This document shows positions 43,250 through 50,918 of a stretch of DNA of 64,000 nucleotides, in pieces. Below the pieces are notes generated by a model that was given only the letters and a program-made list of their open reading frames with translations, was not told the DNA's origin and did no database searches. A program made the position numbers and the translations under genes. The stretch spans positions 1 through 64,000 of the forward strand of contig CBFIIT010000003.1 in NCBI GenBank assembly GCA_965662725.1, given 5' to 3'. This DNA comes from UBA8337 sp965662725. GTDB taxonomy: Bacteria > Pseudomonadota > Alphaproteobacteria > RS24. Position 1 is the stretch's first letter, and each line of letters opens with the position of its first letter.

Positions 43250-43894
43250 ATGAGCGAAAATAAAAGCGACATAAATTTTGACCAAAAACCACAAACCGGT
43301 GGCAAGAAATCCGGCCCGCCGCTATTGGCCTGTTATGATGATTTGGCGGCCAGTTGCGCCTATGGCTGGTCAATGCTGGCGCGTGGTGTCAAAGACAGAA
43401 AAAGCCCGTTTCATACGCCAAGCGTCGCCACGGTAAAAGCCGATGGCGGCCCGACCATTCGGACTGTGGTGTTGCGCGGCTGCGATATTGAGGCGCGCCG
43501 CTTGCGCTTTCATACCGATACGCGTTCCGGCAAAATCGCTGAACTGGCCGCCAATCCGATGGCGGCAATGCATTTTTATGACCATGGGGCGAAAGTGCAA
43601 TTGCGCCTTTCGGTGAAATTATCCATGGCCGAAGGCGCGGCTTATGATGCAGCTTGGGAAGCAACACGGCCGATGAGCCGCGAATGCTATCAAGTGACGC
43701 AAAGCCCGGGCAGCCCAATCAGTGATCCTTATGAAGTTAATTTTGACGCCGCAGCGACGCGTGATGGCGAAGATCATTTCGTGCCGGTTTTGGCAATGGT
43801 GACGCAAATGGAATGGCTGTATTTGGCAGCGCGCGGTCATCGCCGCGCGCTATTTGATTTTGAAGCCGATACCAAAAGCTGGCTGGTCCCGTAA
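43250..43894 (+). CDS. pyridoxamine 5'-phosphate oxidase family protein
   Basis: A 214-residue flavin-binding split-barrel protein. Visible motifs include PSVATVKADGGPTIRTVVLR, RLRFHTDTRSGKIAEL and HFYDHGAKVQLRL. It lacks the full C-terminal substrate signature of true PdxH, so it is better called a PNPOx-like flavoprotein than pdxH. The cofactor is probably FMN. The gene stands alone between a divergent barrel gene (135-base gap) and the cytochrome gene. Confidence 0.8.
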   Translation: MSENKSDINFDQKPQTGGKKSGPPLLACYDDLAASCAYGWSMLARGVKDRKSPFHTPSVATVKADGGPTIRTVVLRGCDIEARRLRFHTDTRSGKIAELAANPMAAMHFYDHGAKVQLRLSVKLSMAEGAAYDAAWEATRPMSRECYQVTQSPGSPISDPYEVNFDAAATRDGEDHFVPVLAMVTQMEWLYLAARGHRRALFDFEADTKSWLVP

Positions 43895-43980
43895 TTCATG
43901 ATGCGACGGCGTGCCACTTGCTCAGGGCTTGGCAATGGCCGCGAAAATGCCTATATCGACAGCATAATCAACGGAGATAT

Positions 43981-44361
43981 ATGATGCGCAAAACACTGGT
44001 AACCGCTCTCGGCCTTGCCCTTTTCACCCTTCCGGCTCATGCCGGTGACGCGGTTAAAGGCGCCAAGGTTTATAAAAAATGCGTGTCCTGCCATATGATC
44101 GGCGATAAGGCAAAAAACCGCGTCGGCCCGCAATTAAACGGCATTATCGGCCGCGCCATTGCCTCGATTGACGGCTATAAATATTCAAAAGCCATGGTTA
44201 AATATGCAGCCACCGAAAAGGTTTGGAATGAAACCAATCTCGATGCTTATCTGACCAAGCCCAGCAAAGTCGTAAAAGGCGGGCGCATGTCATTTGCCGG
44301 TCTGCGTAAAGAAACAGACCGTGATAATGTCATTGCGTATTTGAAAGAAAACGCCAAATAG
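43981..44361 (+). CDS. periplasmic class I cytochrome c
   Basis: A 126-residue mono-haem cytochrome. A signal peptide (core LVTALGLALFTLPAHA, cut after AHA) precedes the haem site CVSCH. The distal Met ligand is in GGRMSFAGL. It resembles mitochondrial-type cytochrome c2 / c552 and should shuttle electrons in the periplasm. Start at 43981, or at 43984 since ATG is doubled; a GGAG is close upstream. It converges on the thiolase gene with 3 bases between stops. Confidence 0.9.
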   Translation: MMRKTLVTALGLALFTLPAHAGDAVKGAKVYKKCVSCHMIGDKAKNRVGPQLNGIIGRAIASIDGYKYSKAMVKYAATEKVWNETNLDAYLTKPSKVVKGGRMSFAGLRKETDRDNVIAYLKENAK

Positions 44362-44364
44362 AGC

Positions 44365-45531
44365 CTATTTGACGCGCTCCAAAATCGACAGATAATTGGC
44401 CACGGCAGCACCGCCCATATTGAAAATACCGGCCAGCTTGGCATCTTTGACTTGCATCTCACCGGCATCATCCATCAACTGGCGCGCTGCCATAACATGC
44501 ATGGATACGCCGGTTGCACCGACCGGATGACCTTTCGCCTTCAAGCCGCCTGACGGATTGACCGGCAATTTACCGTCTTTATAAACCGTGCCATCCTCCA
44601 AAGCTTGCGCGCCCTTACCCGCTTCGGCCAGTCCCATGGCTTCATATTGAATAAGCTCGGCAATGGTGAAGCAATCATGCGTTTCAACCAAAGAAATATC
44701 ATCCAAACCAATACCCGCTTCGGCCAGCCCTTGCTGCCAAGCTTTCGCCGGACCTTCAAAAGCGGTTACGTCGCGTTTGCTCATCGGCAAATAATCATTG
44801 GCTTGCGCGCGGGCGCGGAAAGCGATTGCCTTTTCATGGCCTTGCGCGGTTTCTTCATCGGTCAAAACAATTGCCGCCGCACCGTCTGAAATCATCGAGC
44901 AATCAGTACGTTTTAGCGGACCGGCAACAATCGGGTTTTTGTCACTCTCAGCGCGGCAAAACTCATAACCGAAATCTTTTTGCATATGGGCCAGCGGATT
45001 GACCGAACCGTTCTTATGGTTTTTCGCGGCAATTTTTGCCAATGCATCCGACTGGTCGCCATATTGCTGGAAATATTTGCCGGCAATAACACCGAAAATG
45101 CCCGGAAATGTCAGGCCGGCATCGCCCTCTTCCGGCATATAGCTGGCGCGCGACAGGCAGCGACCAACATCGCCGCTCGATAAATGGGTCATTTTCTCGA
45201 CGCCGATTGCCAATACCCGGCGGGCGCGCCCACTCTCAATAAGATTGGCCGCTTGAAACACTGCGGCAGAACCTGAGCCGCAAGCATTTTCAACCCGCGT
45301 TGACGGGGTGAAACGAAACGCATCATTAACCTGCAAGGCCAGCGAAGAAATAAAGTCTTGCTCGGACATGCCGGCATTGAAAGTGGCGACATAAATCGCA
45401 TCAATATCTTGTGCCTCGACACCGGCATCTTGCATCGCTTCATTGGCGGCAGATACCAGCAAGTCTTCCAGACCTTGCTCTTCCAGCTTACCGAATTTTG
45501 TGTGGCCCCAGCCAATAATGCAAACAGACAT
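44365..45531 (-). CDS. thiolase family acetyltransferase (SCP-x/lipid-transfer type)
   Basis: A 388-residue thiolase. The nucleophile Cys is in RVENACGSGSAAV. A His motif is in ETHDCFTIAE, and the second catalytic region is GGLKAKGHPVGATG. The N-terminus SVCIIGWGHTKFGKL marks the SCP-x branch, which often degrades branched or steroid side chains, rather than the classic AtoB/FadA branch. The substrate is unknown. It works on 3-ketoacyl-CoAs that hbd and the acyl-CoA dehydrogenases in the window could supply. Confidence 0.87.
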   Translation of the reverse strand: MSVCIIGWGHTKFGKLEEQGLEDLLVSAANEAMQDAGVEAQDIDAIYVATFNAGMSEQDFISSLALQVNDAFRFTPSTRVENACGSGSAAVFQAANLIESGRARRVLAIGVEKMTHLSSGDVGRCLSRASYMPEEGDAGLTFPGIFGVIAGKYFQQYGDQSDALAKIAAKNHKNGSVNPLAHMQKDFGYEFCRAESDKNPIVAGPLKRTDCSMISDGAAAIVLTDEETAQGHEKAIAFRARAQANDYLPMSKRDVTAFEGPAKAWQQGLAEAGIGLDDISLVETHDCFTIAELIQYEAMGLAEAGKGAQALEDGTVYKDGKLPVNPSGGLKAKGHPVGATGVSMHVMAARQLMDDAGEMQVKDAKLAGIFNMGGAAVANYLSILERVK

Positions 45532-45607
45532 GGATTTACTCCCGAAAATTTATCCCAAATTTGCGCCAATAGAGCCAGCGCACGGCTTTTTGTCAAGCGA
45601 GCACAAC

Positions 45608-46501
45608 TCAGCTCAATGTCAAAAAGGCCAGCACATCCGGCCCGATCTCATTTTCCAAACCGGGGCCGATATCATGCCCCATACCGCTAACCGGTCGCCA
45701 TATGGCATTTGGCACATTATCGGCAATATGCTTGCCGCAAGAAATATCGATAAGCGTATCGGCGTCGCCATGAATAACCATGAACGGGATGTTGATGCTT
45801 TTAAGCCTTTGCGTTCGCGCCCCATCGGCAATCGCCGCCGCCATTTGCCGCACCACCCCTTGCGGGTGATATGAACGTTGAATGATTTTTATGGCCAGCG
45901 CGCGGCGCGTTTCTTCCGGTGTCGGAAAAGCCGGGCTGGCATGTTCATTGAGACTTTCCGTCATATAATCAATAAGCGCTGCCTCATCATCGGCATCGGG
46001 CAAAATTAGCTCACTGGCCGCCGGACGCGGCAAAGACGGGTCGCCTGATGACGACATCACACAAATCAGTTTTTCAATCCGTGCGCTATGCGAAAATGCC
46101 AAATGCTGCGCCACCATACCGCCCAATGACATGCCGAAAATATGCGCTTTTTCAATGTCCAGCGCGTCCATCAACCCGATAACATCATCCGCCATATCAG
46201 CAATTTGATAGGGCACGGGAAACGCTGCGCCGCCATCGCCATTCATTTTTTCGCTGGCCAGAAGCGCCATAATATCCGGCACACCGGCCGCATCCAGTTT
46301 ACTGCTTTCGCCGACATCGCGATTGTCAAAAACAATCACATCAAGGCCGGCAGCGGTGAAATAATCGATAAAGGCCGGCGGCCATTGAATCATTTGCGTG
46401 CCGAGACCGCGAATAAGAATAAGCGGCACGGTGTGGGTTTTTTCCGCCGCCTCAAAAATCTCGTAACACAAGCTTAGCCCATTGGCATTTGCAAAAGCCA
46501 T
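45608..46501 (-). CDS. alpha/beta-hydrolase
   Basis: A 297-residue hydrolase. The nucleophile elbow is GMSLGGM, the acid is in IHGDADTLID, and the histidine is in VSGMGHDIGPG. An NRDVGESSK stretch after VIVFDNRD supports the esterase/lipase-like or haloperoxidase-like branch. Substrate unknown. I chose ATG 46501 with AAAGGGG upstream. It is divergent from glpD (78 bases apart) and follows the thiolase gene on the same strand across a 76-base gap. Confidence 0.82.
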   Translation of the reverse strand: MAFANANGLSLCYEIFEAAEKTHTVPLILIRGLGTQMIQWPPAFIDYFTAAGLDVIVFDNRDVGESSKLDAAGVPDIMALLASEKMNGDGGAAFPVPYQIADMADDVIGLMDALDIEKAHIFGMSLGGMVAQHLAFSHSARIEKLICVMSSSGDPSLPRPAASELILPDADDEAALIDYMTESLNEHASPAFPTPEETRRALAIKIIQRSYHPQGVVRQMAAAIADGARTQRLKSINIPFMVIHGDADTLIDISCGKHIADNVPNAIWRPVSGMGHDIGPGLENEIGPDVLAFLTLS

Positions 46502-46579
46502 TTTCGTGCCCCTTTCATCGCTGCTTGCTTTATACTGCCCGCAGCACGACCCAAAGGACAAGCCCTGAGCGAACAAAAC

Positions 46580-48238
46580 ATGCAACGCGATTTCTCTCTT
46601 CTCGACGCCGATGAAACGGTTTTTGATTTAGCCATAATCGGCGGCGGCGCGACCGGCGCGGCCATTGCCATGGATGCGGCCTTACGCGGCTTGCGCGTCG
46701 CACTGATTGATAAGGGCGATTTCGGCGCGGCCACCTCGGCCGGCTCTACCAAATTAATGCATGGCGGCTTGCGCTATTTGGCCAATGGCGAGATCGGTTT
46801 GGTGCGCGAAGGATTGCGCGAGCGGCGTTATTGGAGCCGCATGGCCAAGCATTTAGTGCATCCGCTACCGTTTTTATTACCGGTTTACAGCCAGACAAAG
46901 CCTGCGCGCCTGACGCTGGGACTTGGGCTTTCGCTTTATGATGGGCTGGCTTTTGATCGCAATTGGGCTGTGGACCCGATGCAAAAAATGCCCGGCTATC
47001 GCTCGATTTCCCCGCCGCAAAGCCGCGGGCTTATTCCTGATTTGCCGGAGCGGTTGGAAAGCGAAACGCTGCCGCCGCCGAAGCTAACCGCAGGTCTCTT
47101 ATATCATGACGGGCAAATGCTCTCGCCCGAACGGCTATGTCTGGCATTGGTGCGCACCGCCATTTCGGCCGGTGCCGTGGCGGTCAATTATGCCGAGGCG
47201 CAAGCGTTTTTGCGTGACGGCAATCGTATTATCGGCGTCAAAGTGAAAGACCGATTGTCGCGTAAAACTGCCAATCTTACAGCCGACCTCACCATTAACG
47301 CGGCCGGGCCTTGGGCTGATGAGTTGATGGGCGAGGCCGATGGCAAGAAGCTGACAAAGAAACTGACCCGTTCAAAAGGCATTCATATCATTACCCGCAA
47401 TTTAACCCGCGGCGTCGCCTTGGCCATGCCGATCGGCGATGAGCATTTATTCATCACCCCCTATATGGGCATGAGCTTGCTGGCCACCACTGATACGAAA
47501 TTTGATGCAGCGGCGGATAAGGCCAGCGTCACAAAAGCCGATATTGAAATGCTGTTGGATAAAACCAATCGCGCTTTACCGGCCGCCAAGCTGACGCCGA
47601 AGGATGTGGTTTTTGCCTATGTCGGTTTGCGGCCGCTAGTGACTGATATGGATGATACATCCGACACCACTTATGGCTTAAGCCGTGGCAGTGAGATTTA
47701 TGACCATGCTGCGCAAGGCGGCAGCGAAGGACTTGTTTCTGCCTTGGGCGGCAAATGGACAACGGCGCGTCGCTTGGCCGAGCAAATTGTCGATTTGGCG
47801 CAACAAAAACTGCAAATGAAACCTTTTGCCTGTCGCAGCCATATAACCGCACTGGACTGCGCGCCGCGTGATGATTTGGGCCGCTTTATGGATGATATGC
47901 GCGCCGCTTTTCCGAAATATGAAACCGCCAGTATTGATTTGATGAGCCGCCTATATGGCCGCTTACTGCCGCGCATGATGCAGGCTGATATAGAAGGCTT
48001 GCGCGGGCTGAAAGATGAATTATTGGCGACGCGCATTGCTTTTGCAGTTAGCGATGAAATGGCAATGACGCTGGAAGATATTGTGCTGCGCCGTTTAATC
48101 GAAGGCCAAATCGGCGCTTTGGATGAGCGCCAAATAGACATTATTGCCGGCTGGCTGCAAAAACAGGCTGGGCTGAGCGATACCGAAATCACCCGTCAGA
48201 AAAAGGCCCTAATGGCCAAATTAAAACAACCCGCCTGA
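46580..48238 (+). CDS. glpD: glycerol-3-phosphate dehydrogenase (FAD, membrane-associated)
   Basis: Oxidises glycerol-3-phosphate to dihydroxyacetone phosphate and feeds electrons to the quinone pool. The 552 residues have the FAD-binding DLAIIGGGATGAAIAMDA, the family motif STKLMHGGLRYLANGEIGLV and TTDTKFDAAAD. Length matches. The start has no strong Shine-Dalgarno; an AAAGGAC lies about 20 bases upstream. No glpK or glpF is seen in the window. Its ubiquinone substrate depends on ubiG, coq4 and coq7. Confidence 0.94.
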   Translation: MQRDFSLLDADETVFDLAIIGGGATGAAIAMDAALRGLRVALIDKGDFGAATSAGSTKLMHGGLRYLANGEIGLVREGLRERRYWSRMAKHLVHPLPFLLPVYSQTKPARLTLGLGLSLYDGLAFDRNWAVDPMQKMPGYRSISPPQSRGLIPDLPERLESETLPPPKLTAGLLYHDGQMLSPERLCLALVRTAISAGAVAVNYAEAQAFLRDGNRIIGVKVKDRLSRKTANLTADLTINAAGPWADELMGEADGKKLTKKLTRSKGIHIITRNLTRGVALAMPIGDEHLFITPYMGMSLLATTDTKFDAAADKASVTKADIEMLLDKTNRALPAAKLTPKDVVFAYVGLRPLVTDMDDTSDTTYGLSRGSEIYDHAAQGGSEGLVSALGGKWTTARRLAEQIVDLAQQKLQMKPFACRSHITALDCAPRDDLGRFMDDMRAAFPKYETASIDLMSRLYGRLLPRMMQADIEGLRGLKDELLATRIAFAVSDEMAMTLEDIVLRRLIEGQIGALDERQIDIIAGWLQKQAGLSDTEITRQKKALMAKLKQPA

Positions 48239-48372
48239 TAGAAACGCCATGAAGCCGACGCAGCAGTCTTGGCCTATTGACTAAAAGCCACGAAAATCAA
48301 AGCGCGAAAAATAAATGTAAAACGAAAGATTTTGCGTTAGCCTTTATCTCAGACAGTTTAGGGAGTGACGTC

Positions 48373-49353
48373 ATGAGTTTGGCACATCCGAAATTCGCTT
48401 ATGAAAAAGGCCTGCATCAAATCGGCAATGGTGCTTATGCGTGGTTGCAACCGGATGGCGGTTGGGGCTGGTCAAATTCCGGTCTGGTGGTTGATGGCGA
48501 TCAGTCGCTGGTCGTCGATACGCTGTTTGATGTGCCGCTGACCCAAGATATGCTGACCGCCTATGCCGATGCCGCACCGGCGGCGACAAAAGTCGATAAG
48601 GTCATCAACACGCATCACAATGGCGACCATTGCAATGGCAATTGCTGCTGCCCTGATGCGCAAATCATTGCGCATAAATTGACCGCCGAGCATATGGCCG
48701 GCGAGCCGCCGGAAATGATGGTCGGTTTTTTGGAAGCTGCGCCCGAGCTCGGCGATATGGGCGATTATTTCACTTCTTGCTTCGGCCCGTTTGATTTCAA
48801 ATCGGTTGACCAACGCCTGCCCGATACGCTGATTGAAGAAGAGACGACGATTAAGCTGGGCGATAAAGATATTCATCTCATTCCGGTCGGGCCGGCGCAT
48901 ACGCCGGGCGATACGCTGGTGCATGTTCCGGCAGACCGTACGGTTTATACCGGTGATATTTTATTCATCGGCGGCCATCCGATTATTTGGGAAGGGCCGG
49001 TGCAAAATTGGATTGATGCGTGCGACCGCATTATCGGCATGGATGTCGAAACGATTATTCCGGGGCATGGGCCGATTACCACCAAATCAGGCGTCGAAGA
49101 AGTGCGCCATTATTTGGTAACCATGCGGCAAGAGGCGCGCGCGCGCTATGAAGCGGGCATGAATTATAAAGAGGCGGCGTTTGATATTGCGCTGGGTGTG
49201 TTTGATGATTGGGGCGACCGCGAACGCATTATTGTTAATTGCGCCACCATGTTTCACGAGTTTGGCGCGCAAGACAGGCCGGAAATCACCGAATTATTTA
49301 CCGGCATGGCCGAATATGCCAAAGCGCGGCCGCAGGAAAAATCGGCTGAATGA
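48373..49353 (+). CDS. MBL-fold metallo-hydrolase
   Basis: A 326-residue metallo-beta-lactamase-fold enzyme. Metal motifs: THHNGDHCNGN (the HxHxDH site reads His-His-Asn-Gly-Asp-His here), LIPVGPAHTPGDT, TGDILFIGGHP and IIPGHGPIT. It probably hydrolyses a thioester or lactone; the substrate is unknown. I chose ATG 48373 with AGGGAGTGA upstream. An in-frame start at 48277 would add 32 residues with no family similarity. It overlaps tusA by 4 bases. Confidence 0.85.
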   Translation: MSLAHPKFAYEKGLHQIGNGAYAWLQPDGGWGWSNSGLVVDGDQSLVVDTLFDVPLTQDMLTAYADAAPAATKVDKVINTHHNGDHCNGNCCCPDAQIIAHKLTAEHMAGEPPEMMVGFLEAAPELGDMGDYFTSCFGPFDFKSVDQRLPDTLIEEETTIKLGDKDIHLIPVGPAHTPGDTLVHVPADRTVYTGDILFIGGHPIIWEGPVQNWIDACDRIIGMDVETIIPGHGPITTKSGVEEVRHYLVTMRQEARARYEAGMNYKEAAFDIALGVFDDWGDRERIIVNCATMFHEFGAQDRPEITELFTGMAEYAKARPQEKSAE

Positions 49354-49583
49354 AAGAAATTGATGCAACCGGCCTGAACTGCCCGATGCCCGTCTTGCGA
49401 TTGCAAAAAGCCTTGCGGGATTTGGAAAGCGGCACGCGCATCATATTACTGGCCAGCGACCCGATGGCCGCAATAGATGTGCCGCATTTTTTAAATGAAA
49501 ACGGCCATAAGCTGATGACACAAAGCGAGGCCGACGGGCCGGGTGATATGCAGATTTTAAAATTTGAAATTGAAAAAGCCTAA
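49350..49583 (+). CDS. TusA-family sulfurtransferase
   Basis: A 77-residue sulfur-carrier protein. The diagnostic CPxP motif reads LNCPMPVLRLQKAL, and the fold is the expected two-layer sandwich with AAIDVPHFL. Family members relay sulfur for 2-thiouridine in tRNA, molybdenum cofactor or redox proteins. Overlap with the MBL gene (ATGA) suggests coupled translation; the MBL partner resembles persulfide-dioxygenase relatives only loosely. It converges with the ArsC-like gene, overlapping by 4 bases. Confidence 0.87.
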   Translation: MKEIDATGLNCPMPVLRLQKALRDLESGTRIILLASDPMAAIDVPHFLNENGHKLMTQSEADGPGDMQILKFEIEKA

Positions 49584-49924
49584 GCCCAAACCGCTTTCAC
49601 ATCATCGCTAAAGCCGACGGTTATTTTAGAGCCGTCTTCAATAACCGGCCGTTTGATAAGGGTCGGATTGGCCACCATTAAAGCAATGAGATGCTCTTCA
49701 TCTTCATTGGCTTTCTCGGCGTCAGAGAGTTTGCGCCAGCTAGTGCCGCGCTTATTGAGCAATTTTTCCATTGGTTGCGCTTTCAGCCAGCCCTTCACCA
49801 TATCTTCGCTCAGCCCTTGTTTGCGAAAATCATGAAAGGCAAATTCGCAACCGGCCTCATCCAGCCAGACGCGCGCTTTTTTCACCGTATCGCAATTGGG
49901 AATGCCGTAAACCGTCAGCGCCAT
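49580..49924 (-). CDS. ArsC/Spx-family thioredoxin-like protein
   Basis: A 114-residue protein of the ArsC family (YffB-like). The N-terminal fold reads YGIPNCDTVKKARVWLDEAG with one catalytic Cys. The C-terminal cis-Pro region is IKRPVIEDGSKITVGFS. No arsenic genes are nearby, so the arsenate-reductase label is not supported. Its ATG shares one base with the coq4-like stop, so the two are coupled. The function is not known. Confidence 0.83.
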   Translation of the reverse strand: MALTVYGIPNCDTVKKARVWLDEAGCEFAFHDFRKQGLSEDMVKGWLKAQPMEKLLNKRGTSWRKLSDAEKANEDEEHLIALMVANPTLIKRPVIEDGSKITVGFSDDVKAVWA

Positions 49925-50652
49925 TATTCAGCCGCAGCGTAACCGGCAGTTTGCAGATCCGGCGTCATATCAATAATCGCGCGATAGCGGGTCGGGGTTT
50001 TAATGCCCAATTCAGCCCGCACATCTTCCAATGGCAGCGTCAGTAAACGTTCCCAATCGGCACCCGGCAGGCCTTTGGCAAGTCGGCCAAGACGAAAACC
50101 TTCGCGAATGGCACCGCCAATACCAAGACCCGGCGCCTCTTTGCGCGAGACCAGATAGCCAAACAAAATAATCAGCAAAATACCCGGATTGCCAAGCTGG
50201 CGCCAAGTGACCGCCAGCAAGCATAATTCGCCCAGCGCGTCGCGGCCATAGCCGGTTGAGACATGCCATAAATCATGCGCATCGCGTTGCCGCTCGTGAT
50301 ATTTAATTTGCGCAGCGCTCATTTCGCGTGTCTCATCACGCCCCTCAACCGAGGCTTCGGTAAGACCGTCAGCCGAAATTTGCTCGACCTCGGTAAAGCG
50401 CGCATAGCTGCGCCCCAAGCTGCCTTCGGGCAGGTTTTCCAACCATTTGCGGTCTTTCAAATATTCGACCAATGGCTTTTCGGCGGCGAGAATTTTTTCC
50501 GCATAAGCGGTTTTTTGAAACCGCTTAAACGCGCGCAAGCCGGAATTACCCGACATCGCTTCTAAAATAACGAAAACCTGTTTGGTGTCTTCCTTATCGG
50601 CAATCAGCTTTTTGATTGCCCCGCGGATTATCTGCAACTTGCTCATGGCCAT
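49924..50652 (-). CDS. coq4: Coq4 family ubiquinone biosynthesis protein
   Basis: A 242-residue homologue of mitochondrial COQ4, recently linked to oxidative decarboxylation of the ubiquinone ring. The zinc-binding HDLWH (126-130) lies in RDAHDLWHVSTGYGRDALGE, the family signature. A hydrophobic segment (LGNPGILLIILFGYLVSRKE) follows. ATG 50652 has TAGGAG seven bases upstream. It shares a stop/start base with the ArsC-like gene. In yeast COQ4 acts with COQ7, also present here. Confidence 0.87.
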   Translation of the reverse strand: MAMSKLQIIRGAIKKLIADKEDTKQVFVILEAMSGNSGLRAFKRFQKTAYAEKILAAEKPLVEYLKDRKWLENLPEGSLGRSYARFTEVEQISADGLTEASVEGRDETREMSAAQIKYHERQRDAHDLWHVSTGYGRDALGELCLLAVTWRQLGNPGILLIILFGYLVSRKEAPGLGIGGAIREGFRLGRLAKGLPGADWERLLTLPLEDVRAELGIKTPTRYRAIIDMTPDLQTAGYAAAE

Positions 50653-50756
50653 GCGCTTGCTCCTAAATCTTGGCTGTAGTGTAAAACAGGCGAGGGTTGG
50701 CTGACAAGGGTCAGATGATATATGCGGCAAAATGCGGAATTTAGGGAAAAACTAAC

Positions 50757-50843
50757 TGGTGCCCTTGGGCGGACTCGAACCGCCACTCCCGTGAAGGAAA
50801 CGGATTTTGAATCCGTCGCGTCTACCAATTCCGCCACAAGGGC
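50757..50843 (-). tRNA. tRNA-Leu (anticodon CAA)
   Basis: An 87-base class II tRNA on the minus strand: acceptor GCCCTTG with CAAGGGC, anticodon loop TTCAAAA (anticodon CAA, for TTG codons), a long variable arm, T loop GGTTCGAGTCC and an encoded CCA. The long variable arm is normal for leucine. Confidence 0.95.
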
Positions 50844-50857
50844 CAACCAGTTGACTG

Positions 50858-50886
50858 TCTTTGCCCGATAATGAGGGCGACGTCAA
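50858..50886 (-). promoter_or_regulatory. candidate promoter of tRNA-Leu
   Basis: Minus-strand TTGACG (50881-50886), a 17-base spacer, then a poor -10 CAAAGA (50858-50863), 14 bases upstream of the tRNA. The -35 overlaps one arm of a 7-bp inverted repeat (50880-50886 with 50901-50907). Confidence 0.35.
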
Positions 50887-50918
50887 TCTTCCAGCACAAT
50901 TTGACGTGATTTTTTTGC

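Noticed and set aside
48277..48372. 32-residue extension of the MBL protein
   Set aside because: No similarity, and a good AGGGAGTGA site lies directly before ATG 48373.
49580..49924. Arsenate reductase and arsenic resistance
   Set aside because: No arsenic genes are near; the sequence fits the YffB/Spx-like branch of the fold.
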